The notes under the pieces: model-generated
The model's database searches: none
Seen by the model: only the letters and a program-made list of their open reading frames with translations
What the model was told of the DNA's origin: nothing
Shown: in pieces, positions 33,114-42,455 of the stretch
How the letters are laid out: each line of letters starts with the position of its first letter
Position numbering within the stretch: the stretch's first letter is position 1
Program-made: the position numbers and the translations under genes
Assembly: GCA_002011125.2 (NCBI GenBank)
Contig: MTMF02000009.1
Span: 1,850,286 to 1,914,285 of the forward strand
Reading direction: 5' to 3'
DNA length: 64,000 nucleotides
Source of the DNA: Candidatus Hydrothermarchaeum profundi
GTDB lineage: Archaea; Hydrothermarchaeota; Hydrothermarchaeia; Hydrothermarchaeales; Hydrothermarchaeaceae

Positions 33114-34745
33114 ATGAAGAGGTACGGGATTGCTTTGGATATGGGCACTAGCGGTTTCCGCGCCCAAGCGATAGATTTGGATGAGGGGGAAATAATCTCA
33201 ACATCAATTACTCTGCGACATCCTATACCCGGAGCTAACGTTATGGACCATGTGACTTTCGCAATAGACGTTGGAACTGATATAACCCACGACCTAATAG
33301 TAATGACAGTAAACAAGCTAATAACAACCCTAAAAATTGACCCGACAAGAGTAGAAAGACTAGCGGTATGTGGTAATCCCTTTCAGCTTTCACTTTTCCA
33401 AAAACTTGAGATACGAGACCTAGCATACGCGGGGGAATCTAAATTAAAGGCTTTAGGAGTAAAACCGCCTAAAAGAGATGCGACCATAATGGATGCCGAA
33501 ACTATTGGACTCAATATAAACCCTGAGGCAAATGTGCTTATACCCCCAGCGGTAAAACATGAAATAGGAGCAGATGCCTTAGCAATGATGCTAAAAACAG
33601 ATTTCCTCGAAAATTCGCCAAGTATAGTCACAGACTACGGAACTAATGCAGAAATGGCGCTAAATGTAGATGGCCAGATATATTCAGGATCTGCTGCCGC
33701 AGGTCCTGCCCTAGAGGGACAACAAATTAAGGAGGGCATGCTAGCTGCTCCAGGTGCTATATCTGATGTAGATCCTGAAGACTCAAAATGGCGTTGCTCC
33801 GTTTTAAGTAAAGAGCTAATGGCTGAAGAGGGAGACCTAATAGATCCCCGCACTGGAGAAATATTTAAAAAAGGGGTCATGCACGGCAAAGTAAAAGGAA
33901 TAACCGGTACTGGCGTTATAGCTGCTATCGCTAGAGGACTACAAGAAGGGTTGGTTGTACCACCAAAGATTAAGACTCCAGACAATAAGGTCCACCTTCA
34001 AGATGGTATTACGATAACTGAGGATGACATAGTCGAGGCTGGAAAAGCTATAGGAGCTATTAGAGCAGGCCATATGACGTTGATAAATGAAGCTGGAATA
34101 AGTATGGAGGAAGTTGAAACAGCCTATATGGCTGGCGCCTTAGGAACGTATGTAGATGCAATTAAAGCTCAGAAAGTAGGCCTAGTGCCATCTACGTGCA
34201 AAAACCTAGTGCAAGTCGGAAACACCTCTCTTTCACTAGCGAGGGATCTGATTTTTGAACCTGAAAAGCTTGAAGAACTCCAAGATTACGCAAACAAGTT
34301 AAGGGCAAAACATGTTATGTTCGCGATATCAAATACCTTCAGAAACATCTTCGTTATAGAGCTTTCTCTTTGGACTGAAGGAATGCCCTTCAGCATGTAT
34401 AATGACATGTTAAAGATGTATAAATTACCGCCAATACCTATGAAGAATGTCAATGCAAAAGTGAATAAAATTGTTCAGAGAGATATTCCAATACTGGGTA
34501 AATATGGAATCACCGTTGTTGAAGATGTAGGTATAATTCTTTCAACTAGAGTATCAGAGTGCATTTACTGTAAAAAATGTATTAGAGAATGTCCTGAGGA
34601 GGCAATAGAGATAATAGAAAAAGATGGTAAGCGAATAGCATTAATAAGATCTGATAAGTGCAATGGAACAGCGTGTCGAAGGTGCGAGATAATTTGTCCT
34701 AAAAATACCCTTAAGCTAAGAGAACTAAAGATAAATACAACCTAA
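33114..34745 (+). CDS. ramA: Corrinoid protein reductive activase RamA
   Basis: A 543-residue RamA. The N-terminal ATPase/ASKHA-like region shows ALDMGTSGFRAQAIDL (about 7-22) and VTDYGTNAEMAL (about 170); the C-terminus has two 4Fe-4S motifs, CIYCKKCIRECPEEAIE (about 484) and CNGTACRRCEIICPKN (about 510). RamA reduces Co(II) corrinoid proteins to active Co(I) with ATP for all three methylamines. The second cluster motif is CNGTAC..C...CP, as in M. barkeri RamA. A TATA-like AATTTTATTTTTC lies about 40 bases before the ATG. It converges with mtmB. Confidence 0.93.
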   Translation: MKRYGIALDMGTSGFRAQAIDLDEGEIISTSITLRHPIPGANVMDHVTFAIDVGTDITHDLIVMTVNKLITTLKIDPTRVERLAVCGNPFQLSLFQKLEIRDLAYAGESKLKALGVKPPKRDATIMDAETIGLNINPEANVLIPPAVKHEIGADALAMMLKTDFLENSPSIVTDYGTNAEMALNVDGQIYSGSAAAGPALEGQQIKEGMLAAPGAISDVDPEDSKWRCSVLSKELMAEEGDLIDPRTGEIFKKGVMHGKVKGITGTGVIAAIARGLQEGLVVPPKIKTPDNKVHLQDGITITEDDIVEAGKAIGAIRAGHMTLINEAGISMEEVETAYMAGALGTYVDAIKAQKVGLVPSTCKNLVQVGNTSLSLARDLIFEPEKLEELQDYANKLRAKHVMFAISNTFRNIFVIELSLWTEGMPFSMYNDMLKMYKLPPIPMKNVNAKVNKIVQRDIPILGKYGITVVEDVGIILSTRVSECIYCKKCIRECPEEAIEIIEKDGKRIALIRSDKCNGTACRRCEIICPKNTLKLRELKINTT

Positions 34746-34775
34746 ACACTTCTTCAAAGAAAAAATAAAAAATAA

Positions 34776-34792
34776 GGGGAGAAATCCTCCCC
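34776..34792. terminator. Bidirectional terminator between ramA and mtmB
   Basis: GGGGAG and CTCCCC with a five-base loop. On the minus strand it is followed by a long T-rich run, on the plus strand by a short AT-rich tract, so it can serve both convergent genes. Confidence 0.6.
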
Positions 34793-34812
34793 AAAGAGTA
34801 TATTCTTTACCT

Positions 34813-36192
34813 CTACTTGATGTCAACGCCGAGTTCCCGTAGAGTGTTCACGGCCTTATCATACACCTGCAGGTGCTCCTCAGTAGGAACAACCTTAACC
34901 ACGTCATAACACTCCTGGAACCTCTTACCCTTAGGCGCCGTCTTATAGTCACTCTCGTACTTCTTAATCAAATTATCCAAGATCACGTTAACCTCACTGA
35001 TATCCATGCCAGCCACAGCAATAGCCGCCTCACCCATAATCCGGGCCTCCATACCAGTCGTATAATCCAACGCAACGCCCTTAGCACTAGCACTACCACT
35101 AACAAGCTCACGGCCACTAGCAGTGTCAGTAATAGCCTGAGCAGCCGTCTCCAACAAACACATCTCAGTACACGGACCCGCCAACGGATAATACTGGTTC
35201 GAAGTCAACAAATGAGTATTCTCATCAATAGCCCTAGCCGTATGCCCAGCCACCTGCAGGGTCTCACGCGCAGTAGTGATACCCCACCTGATATGGATAG
35301 GCCCATCCAAGTGATAACTCCCATTCAACAAGGTGAAGCTCGTCAAATGAGTAGCCACGTTACAGATCGAGGTCTCCTCGACCCCGCCAGCATAGCCACC
35401 AAAGATAGGCATCTGCTCCACCATAATAATATCACCATTCTGAACCCAACCAGCAATCATATGCAGGCCACCATTATCAATCTTAAGCTCATTCAACTGA
35501 CTGATCTCATGGCTATCACAAGGCCTCAAGCCACCCAGGAGATCCCCGGCAAGACGCCCCGCACTCGTCAAGGGCGTCTCTGGGCCCTAAACCGCCATAT
35601 AGGGTCTCCCAGCCTTACGACAAGCCTCACGGATATAATACAACTCAAACAGAGTAGCCTTAATCTCCCAAGGACTACCGCTAGTAGCCTCATTACCCTC
35701 AATAGTAGCCAACACACCATTCACAATAGTATCCACCGTAGGCTCCTGAGCATAACTCTGAAACATCGGGATAAAAATATCCTCACTAACAGGAGCACCC
35801 GTAGGACCGCCCTGAATAACAGGCTTAAAACCAGGATTACCACGACGCTGCGCCATATCCACTGCGTCCTGATACTCGCCCAACACGAGCTTCCTAGGCG
35901 CCTTCTTAATAGACTCAAGAACCTCGTCCTCAGAGACCCTGATAACCCTTCCGGTGTCAATATTATAGATCCCAGTCTCCACCAACATCTCCAAGCCGGC
36001 CTGGAACAAGTTATCAATCAGCTCACTGTCCGTAGGAATAATCTCACCCGAAAACTTGATGTTATACTTCTCCTTCATCTTAGCAGCATTCTGCGGGATA
36101 ATCTTATAATCCCAGTCACGCTCACTAACCTTCTCCCCACTAATCGACCTATTATAGGTCTCATACACATCTAAAGGCCTACCAACCGCCAA
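34813..36192 (-). CDS. mtmB: Monomethylamine methyltransferase with in-frame amber (pyrrolysine) codon
   Basis: A 459-residue enzyme read through TAG at 35587-35589, which is codon 202, exactly the pyrrolysine position of M. barkeri MtmB. The sequence around it reads GRPYMAV, then the amber, then GPETPLTSAG. Other matches: IVQGGPTG-like VIQGGPTGAPVSEDIF, VDTIVNGV, SHEISQLNELKID, EQMPIFGGYAGG, HLDGPIHIRWG, NQYYPLAGPCTEMCLLE and TGMEARIMGE. It moves the methyl of monomethylamine to MtmC. TTG start after GGAGGTGAG. Codon use is strongly C-ending, a sign of high expression. Confidence 0.95.
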
Positions 36193-36227
36193 AACAACTC
36201 ACCTCCAACAATAAACAATTATTATCC

Positions 36228-36872
36228 TTAGTCGCCAACAAGCTCCTTCGCAATCCTCACAGCCTCAGCACCATTCGGACAATAAGCGTCACCGCCAATC
36301 TCATCCACCCACTCCTGGTTAACAGGCGCACCGCCAAACAACGTCTTCACCTTATCCCGGATCCCAGCCTCCTTCAAAGCCTTAACAATCTCCCTCTGAC
36401 CAGGACGCGTAGTAGTCATAAGAGCACTAGCACCAACGATATCAGCATTAACCTCCTTAGCGGTCTCAACGAACTTATCGATAGGAGCATCCCGGCCAAT
36501 ATCAATCACATCAAAGCCAGCGCCCTGAAGCATAGCAGCAACAACGTTCTTACCGATCTCATGGATATCCCCCTCAACAGTACCGATAACCACTACCTTA
36601 CCCATCTTCTCCCCAGACTCCATGATCTTAGGCTTCAAGACCTCAAGACCCGCCTGCATAGCCTCCGCAGCCATCAAGATCTGAGGCAAAAAGATCTTGG
36701 CCTCATCAAAAAGGTCGCTGATAGTCATCATACCCCTACCCAAGCCGTCATTAATAGCCTCAAAAGGCTCAATGCCCGCCTCCAACGCCTCCTTAGCCGC
36801 AGAGCTAGCCAAGTCAGCATCATAGGTCTCCACGGCTTTCTTCAACTTATCAAGAATCTCCTGCTTAAACAA
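36228..36872 (-). CDS. mtmC: Monomethylamine corrinoid protein
   Basis: A 214-residue corrinoid protein like MtbC: helical cap (1-90, KIFLPQILMAAEAMQAG) and B12 domain with GDIHEIGKNV (about 108), GASALMTTTRPGQ and FGGAPVNQEW. It accepts the methyl group from MtmB. It starts at TTG after GGGGGTGAT and lies 35 bases before mtmB and about 100 bases after the small membrane protein of the Amt module. Identity as MtmC follows from this position, since the corrinoid proteins are alike. Confidence 0.9.
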   Translation of the reverse strand: MFKQEILDKLKKAVETYDADLASSAAKEALEAGIEPFEAINDGLGRGMMTISDLFDEAKIFLPQILMAAEAMQAGLEVLKPKIMESGEKMGKVVVIGTVEGDIHEIGKNVVAAMLQGAGFDVIDIGRDAPIDKFVETAKEVNADIVGASALMTTTRPGQREIVKALKEAGIRDKVKTLFGGAPVNQEWVDEIGGDAYCPNGAEAVRIAKELVGD

Positions 36873-36978
36873 GCCAAATCACCCCCGAATCCAAAAAACC
36901 TTTTTCTTAATTTATTATATGTTCTTATGGTTTAAATGTTACGGTTCCAAAAAAATAAAAAAAAGGAAGAAAGGGAAA

Positions 36979-37245
36979 TCACTCGGATTTCTCGGTTGCT
37001 TTTTTGAGTTCTTCTATGAAGCCCTCATAACCAGGCAACGTCCCTTCTTCCAGCCATTTATCCACAGCTTCTTCGTATTCCTGGTTTTCCATTTTAATCT
37101 GCCAGTAGTGCCACCAGATCCAGAGTAGTGTTGAGATTGCTACGAAGAGTTTTGTCAAACCCCACAGAGGCGATACAACCTCCATGTTCTCTGCACCAGT
37201 CCAGTCTGTTACTCCTGTTGCAATTAACAGCATTATGCTTACCAT
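36979..37245 (-). CDS. Small membrane protein of the methylamine transporter module
   Basis: An 88-residue protein with two hydrophobic stretches (SIMLLIATGVTDW; GLTKLFVAISTLLWIWWHYW) and an acidic cytoplasmic tail. It overlaps the Amt-like gene by 7 bases and lies just upstream of mtmC on the same strand. I do not recognise the family; an accessory subunit of the transporter is the natural guess. Confidence 0.55.
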   Translation of the reverse strand: MVSIMLLIATGVTDWTGAENMEVVSPLWGLTKLFVAISTLLWIWWHYWQIKMENQEYEEAVDKWLEEGTLPGYEGFIEELKKATEKSE

Positions 37246-38843
37246 CTCAACTCACCTCGTTCCTCAAACTCTTTTTGTAGCCTTATAGCATCCTTTATTA
37301 AGTCCTCTGGACTCGGCACTCCGAGGTAATCTTTTCTACCAGTGTCTTTACTGTACGCATTGATATTCAATAGTAGGTTTCTCCCAGGCTTAGAACCCTG
37401 CTTAGCTTTTAATAGGATTCTATGAGCCTCGATTCCCTGGACCTTATCGATCTCCGAGAAGTCCTCTGGCCTGTATGGTGGGAAATACGGGTACATTTCA
37501 CCGACTGCTGGAGAAGCTATATCAAGTCCTGCAAGCTCTACTAGCGGTGGAACTCTGAGTAATCCTAGCTTCTTGAATATCCAGCTAGCACCAAAGCCGA
37601 AGAGGAATGCCCAACCTGCTTCCCAAACTGCAAGCATGAAATTACCCCAAGGCGTGGTTACCCCTTGTAGTTCGTCGAAACCAAGAGGACCTCCTCCGGC
37701 AGGATATCCCCAAAGCAATATGCCTGCATATATAAGTCCTAGTACTCCCGAATAGCCGTGGACAGCACACGCTCCTACTGCGTCGTCGATCTTGAATCTC
37801 TTTTCTACCCAGTAGTGTAGCTTATATATTATTGGAATGGTTATGAACCCTAGGAGAAACGCTTGCATCGGGTGATAAAGATCGTTTCCTGCCGAGGCTG
37901 CGATGACTCCAGCAAGCCCTCCTGAAAAAATCCAGAAGGGATTCCCTTTGCTCGCGAAGAATCCTCCCATGAAACCTCCGGTTAGAGACAATAAGAAGTT
38001 GGTCCCAATAGCAGAATTACTTGTTGGATTACCATATATGTTAACCGTTCCCCAATAGGACATCTCCATTGTCGGATCCCATGCTAGGGCTGTCGGTATG
38101 TTGCAAGCAAAATAGAATCCCCAGAACCCTGTATATATAAGGAACAATCCTATACATGTCAACCACTGGTTGTGGAGAGGGACATCCCTTGGATTTCCCT
38201 TTTCATCGAATCTTCCAATTCTAGGTCCCAAGTTTATTAGAACTCCAAGAGTATACCATCCCGCAATAGTGTGGATAATGCCACTAGCGTATGCATCGTG
38301 AGAGCCAAAGTATTTTACAGTCCATCCCCAGGGAGACCACGCCTGAGATGCTAGCCAGATCCATACAAAGGACCCTAGGAATACTGACATTAACAAAAAT
38401 GCTCCTACTCTGCACCTTTCAATAACCGCACCAGAAAGGATTGAGCCCTCTGTCAGAGAAAAGAGCAGGAACGCTGCCCAGAATGCTAACATAAAGTGGT
38501 CCTGCATATGCGTTGTCATCAATGGACTCCACGGAGCATAATCGGCTGGATCAACTATCTCTGGATATTGCCCTGGTATCAGGAAAGTGGACCAATGAGG
38601 ACCTGAGAATGCTGCATACACCCACCATCCGAAGATATAGAACGTGAAGATGATGAGTGGGAACAGCATTGCATTTTTCATCAGCGTATGACCAACGTTC
38701 TTCCTTCTAGACACCCCGACTTCGTATGTACAGAATCCTACGTGTATCAGGAACATGACTATCACTGTCACCCAGTAATACCACTCCTGATACAGATACG
38801 CTAACTGCCATATTCTTTCAGCTAGCGGATACGGTTCTACCAT
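37239..38843 (-). CDS. Amt/Rh-family transporter, probably for methylamine or ammonium
   Basis: A 534-residue membrane protein of the Amt superfamily, about 100 residues longer than usual because of a soluble C-terminal tail. Signatures: SLTEGSILSGAVIERCRV (about 128-145, the AERM region), IIHTIAGWYTLGVL (about 190, first His of the twin-His pair) and DDAVGACAVHGYSGVLGLIYAG (about 353, second His). In canonical Amt the first site reads DxAGxxxVH; here it is HDAYASGIIH. Placed upstream of mtmC-mtmB, it most likely takes up methylammonium, an ammonium analogue. ATG at 38841-38843 follows AGGAGGTG. Confidence 0.82.
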   Translation of the reverse strand: MVEPYPLAERIWQLAYLYQEWYYWVTVIVMFLIHVGFCTYEVGVSRRKNVGHTLMKNAMLFPLIIFTFYIFGWWVYAAFSGPHWSTFLIPGQYPEIVDPADYAPWSPLMTTHMQDHFMLAFWAAFLLFSLTEGSILSGAVIERCRVGAFLLMSVFLGSFVWIWLASQAWSPWGWTVKYFGSHDAYASGIIHTIAGWYTLGVLINLGPRIGRFDEKGNPRDVPLHNQWLTCIGLFLIYTGFWGFYFACNIPTALAWDPTMEMSYWGTVNIYGNPTSNSAIGTNFLLSLTGGFMGGFFASKGNPFWIFSGGLAGVIAASAGNDLYHPMQAFLLGFITIPIIYKLHYWVEKRFKIDDAVGACAVHGYSGVLGLIYAGILLWGYPAGGGPLGFDELQGVTTPWGNFMLAVWEAGWAFLFGFGASWIFKKLGLLRVPPLVELAGLDIASPAVGEMYPYFPPYRPEDFSEIDKVQGIEAHRILLKAKQGSKPGRNLLLNINAYSKDTGRKDYLGVPSPEDLIKDAIRLQKEFEERGELRW

Positions 38844-39274
38844 AGAATACACCTCCTAATCGTTTCCTCCCCCCTTAGGTACTTCCCTTCTATCACTTAA
38901 GCACCTCCTACTAACCTCTTTGGACTAGGCAAGTTGGGGTTTAGTGGGTTATGTTATTTAAAATTTTCTATTTTGAATTGTAGTGAATATGATTCTTTTT
39001 CTTAAGAAATGTATTAATTAATGCTATTATCAAGTTAAAATACTTTATAAAATCTGAAAATTAAAAATAAATAACAATATGATATTGTTAGCTAAAATAA
39101 TTCTTATTTAATCTTTAAAATATTCCCTTAGAAGGTAATGTAACGAAAATTAAAATATCCCATAACATCACGCACCAGCTTCTTATTTTCAGCTTACTTT
39201 AGTAGTGTAAGCAAAAAGTTTTTATGATGACTCATAGAATCATGGGAAGTTAGAAAATAGAATACTGTGATATC
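38844..39274. other. Long AT-rich intergenic region upstream of the Amt-like gene
   Basis: No gene is seen in these 431 bases. The part next to the Amt-like gene (38860-38960) is richer in G and on the minus strand contains a second AGGAGGTG with no useful ORF after it. The rest is very AT-rich and holds a perfect palindrome at 39072-39090. The length suggests a regulated promoter for the amt-mtmC-mtmB operon. Confidence 0.5.
39072..39090. promoter_or_regulatory. Perfect 9-1-9 palindrome, operator candidate
   Basis: TAACAATAT-G-ATATTGTTA is a perfect 19-base palindrome in the AT-rich gap between the Amt-like gene (minus strand) and the DUF4013 gene (plus strand). It fits a dimeric repressor site. 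It lies about 230 bases from the Amt-like start. No other copy was noticed in the window. Confidence 0.35.
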
Positions 39275-39892
39275 ATGGAACTAAAAAATATCCTACTCGA
39301 TTCTCTGAGGACCGCATTAGAACTCCCAAATAGTATCCTCAGGTATATCATACTAGTCATTCTAAGTTTAATTCCCTTAGTAAACCTTACAGTCCTCGGA
39401 TATGCATACCGCTATATTGAGGAGGAGGGATTTCCTGAGCTTAGGGGGTTTGGCAAGATGTTCATTAAGGGATTTAAAATTGCCATGGTACTAACAAGTT
39501 ATTTGTTCTTGCCTATCTTCATACTTTTCGTTTTAATGATAAAAGCAGGCATATACGTGGAGTCGCACCTTGAACTAACACTTCTTACCTATAGCGTATC
39601 TTTTCTCCTAGCTATCCCAATGTTCATTGGGATTATTTTGATGATAGTGCATGATGATTACGTTAAAGCTTTCGACTTGATAAAAATCTTCAAGATTTTG
39701 AGAGGAGTATATATTGAGTACTTAATATGGCTTGCCATAACTTTCCTAGCTGGTCTATTGATTTTAACAATATATGGAGTAGAAAAAATAGGATGGATTT
39801 TTGGATCTGCTATTTTCCCCTTCTACGTCATCTTCGTTTTGAGGTCTTCCTACTTGATGTATCAATACGGCGAAAACGTATCCAAATCTTAA
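39275..39892 (+). CDS. DUF4013 membrane protein
   Basis: A 205-residue protein with about five membrane helices. The start LLDSLRTALELPNSILRYII followed by SLIPLVNLTVLGYAYRYIEE and GFGKMFIKGFKIAMVLTSYLFLP is the pattern of archaeal and bacterial DUF4013 proteins. Function unknown. It precedes tgtA by 48 bases and may share its transcript. Confidence 0.7.
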   Translation: MELKNILLDSLRTALELPNSILRYIILVILSLIPLVNLTVLGYAYRYIEEEGFPELRGFGKMFIKGFKIAMVLTSYLFLPIFILFVLMIKAGIYVESHLELTLLTYSVSFLLAIPMFIGIILMIVHDDYVKAFDLIKIFKILRGVYIEYLIWLAITFLAGLLILTIYGVEKIGWIFGSAIFPFYVIFVLRSSYLMYQYGENVSKS

Positions 39893-39940
39893 GATTTCTT
39901 GAGTCAACTTTTATTATATTCTCTTTCTCTATCATAGGAT

Positions 39941-41848
39941 ATGTTTGAAATAAAATATAGAGACGCGTTGGGGAGGTTAGGCAGGTTTGAGGTACGGGGT
40001 AAGGTCGTCGAAACACCTCTCCTGCTACCGGTAATAAACCCTAAAATACAGCGGGTACCTTTGAAAGAAATTAAGCAAATGGGTTTTTCTGGTATTATAA
40101 CAAACAGCTATATAATAAAAAAAGACCCTGAATTGAGAGAAAGTGCGCTTAAAAAAGGAATCCATAAGACAATAGGTTTCGACGGTTTAATAATGACAGA
40201 CTCGGGTTCTTATCAGCTTTATAGGTACGGAAAAATCGATGCAACCCCTGAAGAAATGGTTAAATTCCAAATTGACATCGGCTCTGATATAGGAGTTATT
40301 TTAGATGTCCCCTCTCTGCCAGACGCTAGTTGGGAAGACGCAAAAAGAAACCTACTAGAAACCCATAGGAGAGGAGAGAAGAGCATGCTTATTCCTAGAA
40401 ACGGGATGTTACTTTCAGGTACAGTGCAGGGCGGAATTTATGCTGACTTACGTGAAGAAAGTGCTAAAAAGATGAGTAAAGTAGGGTTTGATCTGTATCC
40501 TATAGGGGGAGTTGTTTCCTTACTCGAGAATTACCGCTTTAAAGACCTTGCAGAAGTAATAATGCATTCAAAGAAATTCTTACCGGTAGATAAACCTGTT
40601 CACCTTTTTGGATGCGGTCATCCTATAATATTCGCCTTAGCGGTCGCTATGGGATGTGATATATTCGATTCCGCCGCCTATGCTCTTTACGCAAGAGATG
40701 ATAGGTATATCACTTCAATGGGGACCTATAAGCTCGGACAACTTTCTGAGTTCCCATGTACTTGTGATGTCTGCTTAAACACTACTCCAGAGGAGATGAG
40801 GAGTATTGAAAAAGAAGACAGAGAAACTCTCTTAGCAAAACACAACTTATATGCAAGTCTAGAGGAACTAAAGAGAGTCAAACAATCCCTTGTAGACGGT
40901 ACTTTATGGGAACTGGTAAGCATTAGAGCCAGAAGCCACCCTAGTTTACTTGATGCTTTTAAGGTTTTATTAGGATTTGAATTTGTAGAGAAGTTCGATC
41001 CAATGACCAAAAAATCAGCCTTCTTCTATAGTAGCCAAGAGGACCTCGAAAGACCTGAAGTAAAAAGACACTTATATAGACTTAAGAATCTCGAAGTCAA
41101 GGGGGATATACTGATACTTCTTCCAGATGGAGAAAAACCCTATTCTAAAACATATGGCACCTTTAGTGATAGCAAGTATCATCTCTGTGTTGCTTCTCCC
41201 ATCTTCGGTATCATACCTCTTGAACTTGAAGATATTTATCCTCTCGGACAACATGAAATTCCTGAATTTTTAAGAAAACGCATAATAAAAGAAGTTATTA
41301 TGGAATATGCCAGAGGCTTTAAAAAAGTGTATATTTATGGAGAATTAGACATAGATCTGGGTGAAAAACTAGATTCTTTACCAGTACCTGATCTCAAAGA
41401 GGCAGACACCGTAAAAATCAGAGCTATAGGAGACTATCTTTTCGGAAAAGGAGCTGGGGAAATACTCTTCCATGATAGCCGGGTTGAAAGGTCTTCAAAA
41501 GGAAAAATAAGGAGAATAAAATCTGAAGATAACTCTCTCCTTGCAGTCATTAGAGCATCAGACGGCCAGATTATATTAACACCTAAAGGCGCTGAAAGAT
41601 TGCTAAAAATGCCATGCCCAAAAAATAGAGTTATAGTGGATGATAAAGTATCTCAGTTCATACGGGAAGGGAAAAGCGTATTTGCGAAATTTGTCGTAGA
41701 TTGCGATCCAGAGATTAGACCTTACCAAGAAGTAATCGTTGTTGATAGTGATGATGACGTATTAGCTACTGGGACAGCGATACTAAATAAGGAAGAGATG
41801 CTCGCATTTAATAAAGGTGTGGCGGTGAAAGTGAGGCACCATATATGA
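39941..41848 (+). CDS. tgtA: Archaeosine tRNA-guanine transglycosylase
   Basis: A 635-residue ArcTGT. The TIM-barrel domain has ITNSYIIKKDPEL, MTDSGSYQLYRYG (about 87-99, nucleophile Asp region), LDVPSLPD, and the zinc site CTCDVCLNTTPEE (about 278). The C-terminal part ends in a PUA domain (KNRVIVDDKVSQFIREGKSVFAKFV onward). It replaces guanine-15 of tRNA with preQ0, the first step to archaeosine. Length and domains are normal for euryarchaeal enzymes. It overlaps the next gene by 4 bases. Confidence 0.92.
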   Translation: MFEIKYRDALGRLGRFEVRGKVVETPLLLPVINPKIQRVPLKEIKQMGFSGIITNSYIIKKDPELRESALKKGIHKTIGFDGLIMTDSGSYQLYRYGKIDATPEEMVKFQIDIGSDIGVILDVPSLPDASWEDAKRNLLETHRRGEKSMLIPRNGMLLSGTVQGGIYADLREESAKKMSKVGFDLYPIGGVVSLLENYRFKDLAEVIMHSKKFLPVDKPVHLFGCGHPIIFALAVAMGCDIFDSAAYALYARDDRYITSMGTYKLGQLSEFPCTCDVCLNTTPEEMRSIEKEDRETLLAKHNLYASLEELKRVKQSLVDGTLWELVSIRARSHPSLLDAFKVLLGFEFVEKFDPMTKKSAFFYSSQEDLERPEVKRHLYRLKNLEVKGDILILLPDGEKPYSKTYGTFSDSKYHLCVASPIFGIIPLELEDIYPLGQHEIPEFLRKRIIKEVIMEYARGFKKVYIYGELDIDLGEKLDSLPVPDLKEADTVKIRAIGDYLFGKGAGEILFHDSRVERSSKGKIRRIKSEDNSLLAVIRASDGQIILTPKGAERLLKMPCPKNRVIVDDKVSQFIREGKSVFAKFVVDCDPEIRPYQEVIVVDSDDDVLATGTAILNKEEMLAFNKGVAVKVRHHI

Positions 41849-42429
41849 GCCTTGAAAGAGTAATAGAAGAAACGAAAGATTTTTTCTTACCCTACGGCCC
41901 CTTGGGGTTGTTTGCGCTTGCCTTCATAGAGTCATCGTTTTTCATAGTGCCACCAGACGTTCTTCTTATTCCTTTATGTCTTGTTAACCCAGAACTCGCA
42001 TTTTTTTACGCTTCGGTATGCACTATTGGATCAGTTAGTGGCGCAATTTTCGGATATTATATAGGGAAAAAAGGAGGACGTCCTGTACTCCTTAAATACG
42101 CTTCAGAAGATAAAATAAAAAAAGTCGAAGAACTCTTCAGAAAACACGGGACACTAGCTGTCGGCCTTGCAGGATTTACCCCTATACCTTACAAAGTATT
42201 TACCATTTCGTCAGGAGTATTCAACCATAAAATCCACCCATTTATTATTGTCTCGCTAATCGGCAGAGGACTGAGGTTCTTTTCCCTTGCAGCAATAATT
42301 AAACTTTATGGAGATAAGATTATGGGAATTATATCCTCGTACTTCGAAGCTTTTTCTTTAGCTCTTGGTCTAGCGGTTCTATTAATCTATATAGCGTACA
42401 GAAAAATGTCCTCCCCGAAACGATTATAA
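41845..42429 (+). CDS. DedA/VTT-domain membrane protein (YqaA-like)
   Basis: A 194-residue membrane protein. FIESSFFIVPPDVLLIPLCL (about 29-48), GSVSGAIFGYYIGKKGG and TPIPYKVFTISSGVF (about 112-126) match the VTT/SNARE-associated domain of YqaA and DedA proteins, which are lipid scramblases or transporters. The start ATG overlaps the tgtA stop (ATGA). Confidence 0.82.
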   Translation: MSLERVIEETKDFFLPYGPLGLFALAFIESSFFIVPPDVLLIPLCLVNPELAFFYASVCTIGSVSGAIFGYYIGKKGGRPVLLKYASEDKIKKVEELFRKHGTLAVGLAGFTPIPYKVFTISSGVFNHKIHPFIIVSLIGRGLRFFSLAAIIKLYGDKIMGIISSYFEAFSLALGLAVLLIYIAYRKMSSPKRL

Positions 42430-42455
42430 GAGCACTGTGTAGAGAAAAAGGTCTT

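Noticed and set aside
34873-36174. A 433-codon open frame on the plus strand opposite mtmB
   Set aside because: It is the antisense shadow of mtmB, whose biased codon use leaves the opposite strand free of stops. The product is low-complexity (Thr, Leu, Ile, Asn rich) and matches nothing.
38860-38960. Possible tRNA-Pyl or short gene in the G-rich leader before the Amt-like gene
   Set aside because: No cloverleaf with CUA anticodon can be formed, and ORFs after the second AGGAGGTG stop at once.
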